DNA of 20,652 nucleotides, from NCBI GenBank assembly GCA_018985235.1, contig JADGIG010000096.1:1-20652 (forward strand), read 5' to 3'. The notes beneath the pieces are model-generated. The model was not told the origin of the DNA, did not search any database, and saw only the letters and a list, made by a program, of their open reading frames with translations. The position numbers and the translations under genes are program-made. Below, one piece after another: positions 8,899 through 15,945 of this stretch. Numbering within the stretch: position 1 is the first letter of the stretch; every line of letters begins with the position of its first letter. This DNA comes from Sanchytrium tribonematis (Eukaryota > Sanchytriomycota > Sanchytriomycetes > Sanchytriales > Sanchytriaceae).

Positions 8899-9426
8899 TT
8901 AATTCCAATCGCTTGACTGCGAGGCACAAGAGTCATTGGTGCATGCACGAGTCCTGATGGTTTGTAGCCTTTTTCTCAAGGCACCAAATTCTTCGTTTGA
9001 CTTTAAAAAGGATCTCTTTTTCACAATGCTGACACTTTTTAATTTGGTAAATTGAAATTGTTGAATTTCATTCAAGAACTCGTCTTTGTTTTTAAAAATT
9101 GAACGAGCAACCACATTTTGTGGATAATAAGTTGTTTTTATAATCTTATTGGCTGGGGATACTAATTTCAAATCCAACAAGCCTTGTGGAAACTCTGGAA
9201 TCGTATTTAAATTTTTAATATTCTCGATAACTGGACTTTGATGATTTGGAGGTTGGTTGCATTCTTTCATATTTGTGACATTTCTAACTTTTTGCTGCTT
9301 CAATATCATTCTTGCTTTTCGTTTGGTTGCATTCATAAGCTTACGTAGCCATGAAACTTTTAGTATCTCGCATTGAGTTGCAATGTCGCACTTTTTTGTA
9401 GTGGTATGTGTAGCAGTGTTGTCCAT
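8899..9426 (-). CDS. small WH2 protein with WASP-like C-terminus (putative actin nucleation-promoting factor)
   Basis: 175 residues from the first ATG; the open frame extends upstream only with a TTG codon. Residues ~20-50 are basic (WLRKLMNATKRKARMILKQQ). Residues 115-132, DEFLNEIQQFQFTKLKSV, match a WH2 actin-binding motif (LLxxIxxFxxxxLKxV). Residues ~145-159 (EFGALRKRLQTIRT) resemble the connector helix of WASP-family proteins, and the chain ends in SSDWN, with a tryptophan as in acidic Arp2/3-binding tails. Order and spacing thus mimic a VCA region in a very short protein with no WH1, SHD or proline-rich region. The tail is only weakly acidic, so Arp2/3 activation is inference. It could equally be a simple actin-monomer-binding protein. 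AATAAA abuts the stop codon. Confidence 0.5.
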   Translation of the reverse strand: MDNTATHTTTKKCDIATQCEILKVSWLRKLMNATKRKARMILKQQKVRNVTNMKECNQPPNHQSPVIENIKNLNTIPEFPQGLLDLKLVSPANKIIKTTYYPQNVVARSIFKNKDEFLNEIQQFQFTKLKSVSIVKKRSFLKSNEEFGALRKRLQTIRTRACTNDSCASQSSDWN

Positions 9427-9561
9427 GAGTATACGATGTTCGTCGGCCTTAAATAGAAAAAACAAACGGCGCGACGGTAGTATTTGATTGGGTACATACC
9501 AGATGTACAAAATATGAAATCGATAGCCTTAAATGTCAAACCGATATGCCAAAGTCATGAA

Positions 9562-9575
9562 TAAAAAAGGCAAAA
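9562..9575 (-). terminator. RNA polymerase III terminator of the 5S gene
   Basis: Directly after the 3' end of the 5S sequence the minus strand has TTTT (9575-9572), then GCC, then six Ts (9568-9563). T-runs of four or more are the usual Pol III stop. Confidence 0.7.
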
Positions 9576-9691
9576 GCTACAGCACATGGGATTCCCACCC
9601 CGTCTCCGATGGCAGTACTAACCATGCCAGCACCTGCTTAACTTCTGAAATTTGACAGGATCAGGTGTTTCCAGGTGTGTATGGCCGTAGC
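9576..9691 (-). rRNA. 5S ribosomal RNA
   Basis: On the minus strand the sequence begins GCTACGGCCATAC and ends GTGCTGTAGC; these ends can pair to form helix I. In between are the strongly conserved eukaryotic 5S signatures CAGAAGTTAAGCAGG (A-box region of the internal promoter), GGTTAGTACT, CGGAGACGGGGTGGGAA and the closing GTGCTGTAG. The length of about 116 nt is close to the usual 119-120. A T-rich Pol III terminator follows. The gene is isolated between two minus-strand protein genes, so 5S genes are dispersed here or at least one copy lies outside any rDNA unit. The ends are placed by the helix and could shift by one or two bases. Confidence 0.92.
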
Positions 9692-9804
9692 TGATTACAA
9701 AGTGGAGAATGGGTTATAAAGATGCATTTATTAAGTTTATACATACACAAAATAGTATATAGCCGGTATATCTTATAAGTTATCCCAATACATACGCAGA
9801 TTTC

Positions 9805-10608
9805 CTATGAAGGCATGATCCAATCCAAGTATACATCGATCTCCGATGGCGGTCCATACCATCCTGTCATGCAAGGTGCTTCATCCACCTCAACCAACAC
9901 AATTTCGTCGTTGTTATACGCAAGATCTATTGTTCCATGGAATGATTCTGGTATATTTAGATTTGGTAAAGTCGCATCCTTTTCTTGATACACAACCATT
10001 CCATTCTTGCAATATAACCTAAATTCATTATTCATATCCAAACGCTCTGAGCACCAAAACGGACCTTTGATGGTTTGACCATTGAAAATTTGACCAGTAA
10101 ATCTTTTAGATTTATCTGCTGGTTTAATAAATGTTCCAATTTTTGGAGTTGAATTTTGTTTCCATACTTTCCTATGCAATAAAAAATTAAGAAAGTCAGG
10201 ATAATGGTTTGGATTTGACAAGTCATATTTTAGTGAGCAATAGCCATAGTTTCCAATAGGTATTCCGTCTAGGCAAGGTTTCTTGCACCATTTCCTTGAA
10301 TGTCTAGTCGAGTATTTCATAATTAATTTTGCTTCTGGGTCATCGTGCTGCAAGCAAAAATGAGTAGGAGTATTTAGGAAATCCACAAACTGCTCAAACA
10401 AGTTCAAGCCATTAAATTCTATATATTGAGATCCATTGTATACTGAAATTGAATCGAGACATTCCAATATTACTGGTTTCCTTAATTTTTGATACACGGC
10501 CTTTGCTTCTGAGCGCATGTCACTTTTAACTTTAAAACAATAAAACTCAAAATGATTCGACCAAGGCAGGCGATTATCGTTGGCCACAAAAGTGAAATTG
10601 TGTTTCAT
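9805..10608 (-). CDS. ATP-grasp protein, R2K-like
   Basis: 267 residues from the first in-frame ATG; the frame is open further upstream without an ATG. The C-terminal half shows ATP-grasp features of the R2K type. FIKPADKSKRFTG (160-172) holds the nucleotide-binding Lys strand. CSERLDMNNEFRLYCKNG around 186-203 carries the E-x-R strand. LVEVDEAP (238-245) precedes MTGWYG, like the E-V-N-x-x-x-S-G-x-Y metal-binding strand of the family, here with Asp in place of Asn. Such enzymes ligate a carboxylate to an amine using ATP; the substrate cannot be inferred. The N-terminal ~100 residues form a pre-grasp-like region of unclear nature, followed by a Cys cluster (WCKKPC...YC). Transcribed divergently from the E2 gene, with 140 bp between starts. 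No AATAAA follows the stop directly. Confidence 0.65.
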   Translation of the reverse strand: MKHNFTFVANDNRLPWSNHFEFYCFKVKSDMRSEAKAVYQKLRKPVILECLDSISVYNGSQYIEFNGLNLFEQFVDFLNTPTHFCLQHDDPEAKLIMKYSTRHSRKWCKKPCLDGIPIGNYGYCSLKYDLSNPNHYPDFLNFLLHRKVWKQNSTPKIGTFIKPADKSKRFTGQIFNGQTIKGPFWCSERLDMNNEFRLYCKNGMVVYQEKDATLPNLNIPESFHGTIDLAYNNDEIVLVEVDEAPCMTGWYGPPSEIDVYLDWIMPS

Positions 10609-10748
10609 TAAATATGACCTGATGTCAAGAACTTTGTAGAAATTGATCCTTTTCAAATTTTGGTATCTATTAACGTTAGTGAACGGACAGCGACGTTTTA
10701 GTGCACCATTGAATTATTGCCTACAATATCAAACACTCTCCTTAATTT

Positions 10749-11265
10749 ATGACCAATGCAATACCAAAAGCAGCACAAATACGACTACAAAAAGAATACA
10801 TGTCCATCTTAAGATTCCCAATAGACAATATATCAGTAAAGCCAGACGACCAAAATTTATTAATTTGGTATTTTGTGATTCAAGGACCCACAGATACACC
10901 TTATTTTGGAGGTGAATATTTCGGCACCATTATTTTTGAGAACAATTATCCATTCAGTCCTCCAAATTTCAAAATGTTTACTCCAAATGGAAGATTTGAT
11001 CCTGGCAAATTAATTTGTATGACAAATACGACATTTCATCGAGACATGTGGAACCCTCTGTGGACCATAGAATCAATGCTCATTGGATTAGTGTCTTATA
11101 TGACATCGTATATATGATTCATGTAGATCAGAAATAGGCGGAGTGGGCCTTGTATATACGACTGAATACCAAAAATTAGAATTAGCTAAAACTTCATGGA
11201 AGTGGAACAGAGAATTTGGGATGTTTATTGAGCATTATTCAGATCGACTGCTTATGGAACACTGA
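10749..11265 (+). CDS. Ubc6/UBE2J-type E2 ubiquitin-conjugating enzyme, join(10749..11107,11127..11265)
   Basis: A 165-residue protein after removal of a 19-nt intron. The UBC fold is clear. RLQKEYMSI forms helix 1, then GPTDTPYFGGEYFGTIIF, then YPFSPP. FTPNGRF is the Ubc6/UBE2J variant of the HPN motif. KLICM holds the catalytic Cys90, followed by WNPLWTIESMLIGLVSYM. Splicing joins SYMTS to SEIGGVGLVYTTEYQKLELA. This matches the length and pattern of the same segment in Ubc6 and UBE2J2 (SFM, about eight residues, then GSI-T-S and a Lys/Ala helix). Ubc6 proteins act in ER-associated degradation and carry a C-terminal tail anchor. Here the protein ends about 45 residues after the splice with no hydrophobic segment, so it appears soluble or the anchor exon is missed. 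Confidence 0.88.
11108..11126 (+). other. 19-nt spliceosomal intron in the E2 gene
   Basis: GTATATATGATTCATGTAG has GT-AG ends and interrupts the frame with an immediate TGA. Its removal restores the conserved Ubc6-family sequence downstream with the expected spacing. It shares 15 of 19 positions with the intron at 12013-12031. The TTCAT before GTAG is a likely branch region, only about 5 nt from the 3' splice site. Confidence 0.82.
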
Positions 11266-11374
11266 GTTATTATTAAACCTAATTATTTAAAATACTTTAT
11301 GACTTCAAGTAGCCCAATTTAGATTCGTAAAATTCTATTAATTCATCGCATGGCATAAGCAATGATACCAGCAA

Positions 11375-12895
11375 TCATACTGCCGTTACAGTAGCAGCAA
11401 TACCTCCAAAAATCTTCACAACTAATTTTGGAACTTTTTTTAATGTCCCATATTTTATATAAACGAACAATGCAGCACTGAAAGCTATAAAAAATACAAT
11501 AGAAGTGGCAAAAAGGTAAGCATACACAGGCGTACTTGGTGTTTGCGCATAGCCTAAAACGCAATTTGTGCCAAAACATTGATAACCATTGTTGCAGCAG
11601 CCATTCGCTCCACAGGTGATGGTGTTGTTTGGACAAGCTGTAGCACTAATGCAAGTGTTGTTACTACAAACAAAACCCACGCCACAGCAGCTATTTCCGC
11701 AACAGGTCGTTCCTGTTTTACAGCATTGTGAGGCGTAAGCATCGCCACAATCAAACGAGCCTGCGTTGCATTTTGAATATGGAACACAAAGACTGTTCTC
11801 GCACCCATACCCAAAATTGCAGCGATTTCCATTACAACAGGTTATGCCCGAAGAACAAGATGTACTTCCACAACAATTTGCTCCAGTGGGAATGCATTTA
11901 GAACTTTCCGTGCAATAAGTTTGACCAGCTAGGCACTGGTTTGAGGAAACAGGTGGCGTGGTTCCAGGATTCGTGGGCGCTGGAGTAGCAACGCTATATG
12001 GCGATGAATTTTCTACATCAATTTGATATACCTGTTCTGTAAGGAGTCACGATTCCAAGGCAGCCAGTTATCGGCCGTACACTTCTACCTCTTGCATTTG
12101 TGGTATGTAACAAATCGATAATTGTCTGGGTGTTTGCGATTCCGAATGAAGTCATGCCCAAGGTCCATGGCCCGGATGTGCAGCAATTGCAAAAGTGCCT
12201 GGCGTTGAATCATCTGCAGTAAACCTGGCGTTGTAATAACTCGTGACTTGTGCGTATCTCTGACCAGCAATGGAGTCATCGTGATCGTTGGGATTATAAG
12301 TCACACCGAATTTAGCGTGGAAATTAGTGGTAACAGTATAAATCAGCGTAGCCAGCATAAGTGTTCAAAATTCCTTGAGTTGTTCCATCAGCAACATCAA
12401 AATCATGTACTTTGGGTAATATTTAGAAACGGCTGTGGATGGTAAAAACTTGTTAATTTGAGTGTTTATCACTTCACTAAAATCAATAAGTTGTTGTTGG
12501 AAAGTTGCCTTTGCCAGTGTGCTCAATTGCGCCAAACTGCCAGAGTATCGTAGTCCAATAAGGTGCCCTGCCAAGACAAGCTGAGAAGCTATTCCATTAT
12601 TTGCATTGTCAATTGCAATTTGTTCTGGAATTCCTAAATAAAAGAACATGGAATTTGAGACATCACTACGTGTTGGTTCTTTAATGGTATTGGCCATTGC
12701 AAGTCCATCCATAGTCACTCCCTCGGTAAAAACAAAGGCAATTTGATTTCGTAAATTGGTTTGACATTGACTAATAATGCTCGAAGATGGTGGAATGGGT
12801 ACTGGTGCTCTTTTTGATTTTGATGATAAATCAGATTGCTGGTATATAAAGAGAATTACTAACGCAAATAACAAGCGAAAGTAGTTAACCGCCAT
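11375..12895 (-). CDS. secreted/type I membrane protein with Cys-rich repeats; one tiny intron, three frame breaks
   Basis: Starts at the ATG at 12895 with a signal peptide (MAVNYFRLLFALVILFIY). The first ~150 residues continue in one frame to about 12410. The likely protein then changes frame near 12405 (into KVHDFDVADGTTQGIL), near 12330 (into VTTNFHAKFGVTYN) and near 12143 (into MTSFGIANTQTIIDLL). Each is a one-base-type shift, and the first two compensate each other. A 19-nt intron at 12013-12031 joins this part to a Thr/Pro linker and a Cys-rich domain of about 120 residues with CC pairs (ANCCGSTSC, TCCNGNRC, SQCCKTGTTCC, NGCCNNGYQC), granulin-like in style. A transmembrane helix (YLFATSIVFFIAFSAALFVY) and basic tail follow, with the stop at 11375. 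The N-terminal domain is not recognised. The shifts are either decay or sequence error. Confidence 0.6.
12013..12031 (-). other. 19-nt spliceosomal intron in the Cys-rich gene
   Basis: On the minus strand GTATATCAAATTGATGTAG, with GT-AG ends and an in-frame TGA. Removing it joins PYRT to ENSSPYSVATPAPTNPG and keeps one frame open through the whole Cys-rich domain. It has the same length as the E2 intron and is identical to it at 15 of 19 positions, although the flanking exons are unrelated. Confidence 0.8.
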
Positions 12896-13161
12896 AAGTT
12901 TCAGGCTGTCAGCCAATCTGTGTAAGCAAATTGCATAAGTGGAAAAACATATTCAAATTCCGCACCACTTTCATTTTTAGTTCATGTTAATTACAAATTA
13001 CGTTTTCGTATCAAGTGGCAATAATGGCTGCGGCCAAGTTTGCCTTTTAGTCAAGTAACTGTATTTCCCCTTTGACTATTTTTGGCCTCATATCACAAGG
13101 CTATACTAAGCTCGAATTCAAAAAGAGATTGTTCCTGAAACCAAATTAAATTATTTATTAT

Positions 13162-13623
13162 TCAGAAATATTTCAATAATTCCGCTTCATCTGCCTCGAG
13201 ATCTTTTTCTGCCCAAACATCTCAGAGTGAAAATCAAGGATGACAGAATATCATATAAGTCTTGCATCTTGAAAAGCAATACCATTTTAAAATCACCACT
13301 TCACAGCAAAGCAATTTCAATGTTGATGATAGTTTGTGATTGCGATCCTCGTCATCTTTTCAGACTTTAACAATTGCTCCGGTCTTCCTCTTGTTTTATT
13401 TAGTTAGTTCCCAAATGGCTTTCTATGACTTCTTCTTTAGCAGTTGCCTAATTGTGAAATTTCATGTTCTCTTTACGCTTAGTTTTCCAGTTACTCTTTT
13501 GATATCTTGAATTTTCGTCTTGTATCTTTGTATTTCCCTTTACATTTTCGATTGTAATTCTGGACTCTAACGGTGATCTTCTGACTCGCGACTATTGTGG
13601 AGGTCATCTGCTGATCGTGCCAT
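13162..13623 (-). pseudogene. decayed or multi-intron gene, unidentified
   Basis: The minus strand is purine-rich and protein-like here, while the plus strand offers nothing. It opens with ATG in the context AGAAATGG and reads MARSADDLHNSRESEDHR before a TAG. Further pieces follow: SPELQSKM, REIQRYKTKIQDIKRVTG, ATAKEEVIESHLGTN, a 43-codon open stretch starting KDDEDRNHKLSSTLKLL, and a convincing C-terminus DVWAEKDLEADEAELLKYF ending at 13162. AATAAA follows 2 nt after that stop, as in neighbouring genes. Several stops and frame changes interrupt it. Either it is a decayed gene for a charged, coiled-coil-like protein or it holds several unrecognised introns. No family is recognised. Confidence 0.4.
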
Positions 13624-13761
13624 TTCTCCTTTCAACAGCTAATTTCATTACGTATTATTATAGTGTCCCTCTGAATTACAAAATGAGTGATGGGTTCAAA
13701 TTTAGTTCAAATTAGTTCACTGCCAAATTGGTTGATCAAAGTACAGATCATAGTCATAACT

Positions 13762-14907
13762 TTATTGATTGAAAGATGTCACCCGCAAATTATCGTAAAT
13801 TTGATCTTCATATCCATTTTGAGATCCATTAGGTACATTTTGGTGATATCCGTCTTGGTGGACTGGGTTTACTGGATTACTAGGATTTGGTGTCGGTGCA
13901 TTTACAAAAGAGTCTCTGTTTGCTTCTACGTTTTGGTGTGGCGGAAAAGAATTCGGGTTGTGCCCGTATTGCTGATTTTCTACCATTGGCTGGGGATTTG
14001 AATAACCATCACTCGAACTTCCAATATAGGTTGGTTGACTATTATAGCTGTCTCTGTAATAATTATCAGCAGCAACTGAAGTATGCTGACTCGTGTAGGG
14101 GTTGTAATAAGCTGATTCTTGCGCGATGTTATTGCCTGGTTTTGACAATGTGGAGTAACTTGGCTGATTAATTAAGTTTTCAGAGCTACCTTGGTTCTTC
14201 TTCTTGTGTCTTTTAAATAAAAATCTCAAAATCAGAATACCAATTACTAAACTACCAATAATCAACAAAATAATAGCCCATACAGGAAAATCATCACCAG
14301 ATGCGCTACTACCTGGCCCACCTGCATTTAATTCCAATTGGTCGTAAGTTTTACCACACTGACTCTTAATATTATTTTTGGCATCGTCAACAATCGAAGA
14401 ACTTGGCATATTAGAACCATAGATGTCTGGTTTAGATTTCAAATAGTCATAATTTTCAATCATTTTCTGCATAGATACACGCGTACAAGCATCGCAAGCA
14501 ATCGGTCCGCTGCCTTGAGTCAAAACAGATGGATCGGCACTTTTACTTTCCAATAGCTTTAATCTTTCATTTAAACAGATTTTTGAACTATCAGTGGGAT
14601 GTGTCACACAGCCTGATTCAAAATATCTCAAAATTAAGGCTCCGTCTAGTCCTCCATTTGTCATGCAACTAGAAAATGCCTTAATTGCATTTCTACAAGA
14701 ATCTTTACAATAATTTTGGACTTCTGATTCTTGCACGCTGAATGTGCCAGCATTTTCATGCGTAGCCGTGCAACTTAACATGGCTGATTCATATTCAGAG
14801 GACAATATGCAACTAATATTTGCATACTTCACAGGAGGATTGAACATCAAGTACCCAGGAGATGTTGGTAATGACAAAAATGTATACGACCACGTAGAAA
14901 TCGTCAT
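13762..14907 (-). CDS. Cys-rich type I membrane protein with Asn/Pro/Tyr-rich tail
   Basis: 381 residues. The ectodomain (about 1-205) holds ten spaced cysteines: 33, 46, 67, 71, 81, 100, 111, 138, 141 and 184. Some are in C-x3-C and C-x2-C pairs (YCKDSCRNA, CDACTRV). A Gly/Ser linker leads to one transmembrane helix (~208-230, WAIILLIIGSLVIGILILRFLF), then RHKKK as stop-transfer. The cytoplasmic tail of ~145 residues is rich in Asn, Pro, Gln, Ser and Tyr, with several YxxP/Y-type motifs. The first 30 residues are only moderately hydrophobic, so the signal peptide is unclear; an upstream exon may be missing. No family is recognised; a surface sensor or adhesin is a guess. The stop TAA lies wholly inside AATAAA (13761-13766). 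Confidence 0.72.
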   Translation of the reverse strand: MTISTWSYTFLSLPTSPGYLMFNPPVKYANISCILSSEYESAMLSCTATHENAGTFSVQESEVQNYCKDSCRNAIKAFSSCMTNGGLDGALILRYFESGCVTHPTDSSKICLNERLKLLESKSADPSVLTQGSGPIACDACTRVSMQKMIENYDYLKSKPDIYGSNMPSSSIVDDAKNNIKSQCGKTYDQLELNAGGPGSSASGDDFPVWAIILLIIGSLVIGILILRFLFKRHKKKNQGSSENLINQPSYSTLSKPGNNIAQESAYYNPYTSQHTSVAADNYYRDSYNSQPTYIGSSSDGYSNPQPMVENQQYGHNPNSFPPHQNVEANRDSFVNAPTPNPSNPVNPVHQDGYHQNVPNGSQNGYEDQIYDNLRVTSFNQ

Positions 14908-14956
14908 GGAGTCTTAAGGGGTTAGGTCTGGTGTTAAATATTCCCCTTAGGTGAAA

Positions 14957-15145
14957 ATGGTGTTTCGAGGTTCTACAAGCTTTATTTTTAGAGGATGCTT
15001 TGAGGAAATTTGTCAAAGACTTTTGAAATCATTAAATTGTAGAAATGCGGGTCTTAGTAATCCAAAAAAGACATTGGATTTTTTGGGAGTAATTTATATG
15101 TGGCGAATGACGCCATATTTCGCCAGACTTTGGGTCAAACAATAG
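14957..15145 (+). CDS. small uncertain ORF, 62 codons
   Basis: MVFRGSTSFIFRGCFEEICQ starts a basic, partly hydrophobic 62-residue product ending in ARLWVKQ. It lies 49 nt downstream of the divergent membrane-protein start and ends 8 nt before the zinc-finger ATG. It has no recognised family and could be the 5' leader of the zinc-finger mRNA. A GT-AG pair about 38 nt apart (from 15089) could also fuse it in frame to the zinc-finger ORF, but that length is unlike the introns supported here. Treat as doubtful. Confidence 0.25.
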   Translation: MVFRGSTSFIFRGCFEEICQRLLKSLNCRNAGLSNPKKTLDFLGVIYMWRMTPYFARLWVKQ

Positions 15146-15153
15146 GAATCCGG

Positions 15154-15849
15154 ATGGATCTCGCAGCGATTTTAAATCCTGTTAACGGCAGTGGCACCAA
15201 TGCTGGTCAACAAAATCCCAAAGCTACAGAATCAACTGTTCTCATTGAAAGTGAAGAAAATGTGCCATGGTTTTTAAAACCATTAAAATTTGACAGCATT
15301 TACAACCATAGGCAAAAAAACGAAAGATCGAGCTACATTAGCCTTTATAGGAAAGCTAAGGGAATAGAGGTTGCTACGGAACAACAAGAATATTCTCCAA
15401 ATACCGACGAAAATATACATTCATCTCCTATAATGAATCTGACTAGTGTAGTAGAATCACAAAAAATGGAAGCTCAAGAATTGAAAAGCTATCGGAGAAA
15501 ATTTAAGGAAACAAAAAGGAAAAATCAAAAATTAAGGTGTGACAATTGTGAACTCAATTTTAGCACACCAAGTGGTCTCTACAGACATAAAAAGTCAGTG
15601 CATTCCAAGGGCGAAGGCTGTCCTTTTTGCCTCAAAGAAATAAAAATGACAGGCAGACCAGACAACAATAGAAAGCATCTAATGAAGTGCCCAGTCTTTA
15701 TTCAAGAAACTCAGAGATTGGATATAAAAGACAAAGACCAGGTTCTTCGTGACCATGTCAAATTAATGACTAGAGGCTTGTCTGAGAAAATACCACAGTA
15801 TGATATGCATTGGATGGGATCAGCTGGATCGCATAAAAAGGAAATGTAA
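15154..15849 (+). CDS. C2H2 zinc-finger protein
   Basis: 231 residues from the ATG of MDLAAILNP, a start common in fungal C2H2 factors; the frame runs upstream only from a GTG. Residues 1-~105 are polar and probably disordered. A basic stretch (YRRKFKETKRKNQK) precedes one classical finger: C129-x2-C132-x12-H145-x4-H150 (CDNCELNFSTPSGLYRHKKS). A second Cys/His group follows, C156-x2-C159...H175-x3-C179 (CPFCLKEI...HLMKC), a C2HC-like variant. DNA binding and nuclear location are the obvious inference. The gene shares a promoter region with the divergent membrane-protein gene. AATAAA lies 5 nt after the stop. Confidence 0.75.
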   Translation: MDLAAILNPVNGSGTNAGQQNPKATESTVLIESEENVPWFLKPLKFDSIYNHRQKNERSSYISLYRKAKGIEVATEQQEYSPNTDENIHSSPIMNLTSVVESQKMEAQELKSYRRKFKETKRKNQKLRCDNCELNFSTPSGLYRHKKSVHSKGEGCPFCLKEIKMTGRPDNNRKHLMKCPVFIQETQRLDIKDKDQVLRDHVKLMTRGLSEKIPQYDMHWMGSAGSHKKEM

Positions 15850-15945
15850 AGAAAATAAACAAGTTCCAATTATTTATCAAGATACAAGCTTTTGATTCGA
15901 ACACAATATTTAGATAACTGGTATAGTAGTTGAAAATAAATATGG

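Noticed and set aside
13320-13370. C/D-box snoRNA-like TGATGA...CTGA-type spacing
   Set aside because: The boxes are imperfect, no terminal stem is visible, and the region reads better as remnant coding sequence on the other strand.
13162-13623. TAA and TAG read as glutamine (alternative genetic code), which would open part of this region
   Set aside because: Every clear gene in the window uses TAA, TAG or TGA as a true stop at the expected C-terminus, and none needs internal TAA or TAG.
13162-13623. A set of 16-24-nt GT-AG introns that would stitch the decayed gene together
   Set aside because: The strand is purine-rich, so AG acceptors occur everywhere; none of the candidates has GTATAT or the ATGTAG end, and no single path gives one continuous protein.
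13690-13715. B-box-like GGTTCAAAT (and GTTCGAATC on the minus strand near 15897) as tRNA genes
   Set aside because: No A box at the right distance and no acceptor or anticodon stems could be drawn.
13687-14001. A 104-codon plus-strand ORF
   Set aside because: Antisense to the well-supported Cys-rich membrane-protein gene, with unusual composition; a shadow frame.
15089-15126. A 38-nt GT-AG intron that would fuse the 62-codon ORF to the zinc-finger gene
   Set aside because: The frame works, but the length and sequence do not match the supported introns, and MDLAAILNP at 15154 is a natural start on its own.
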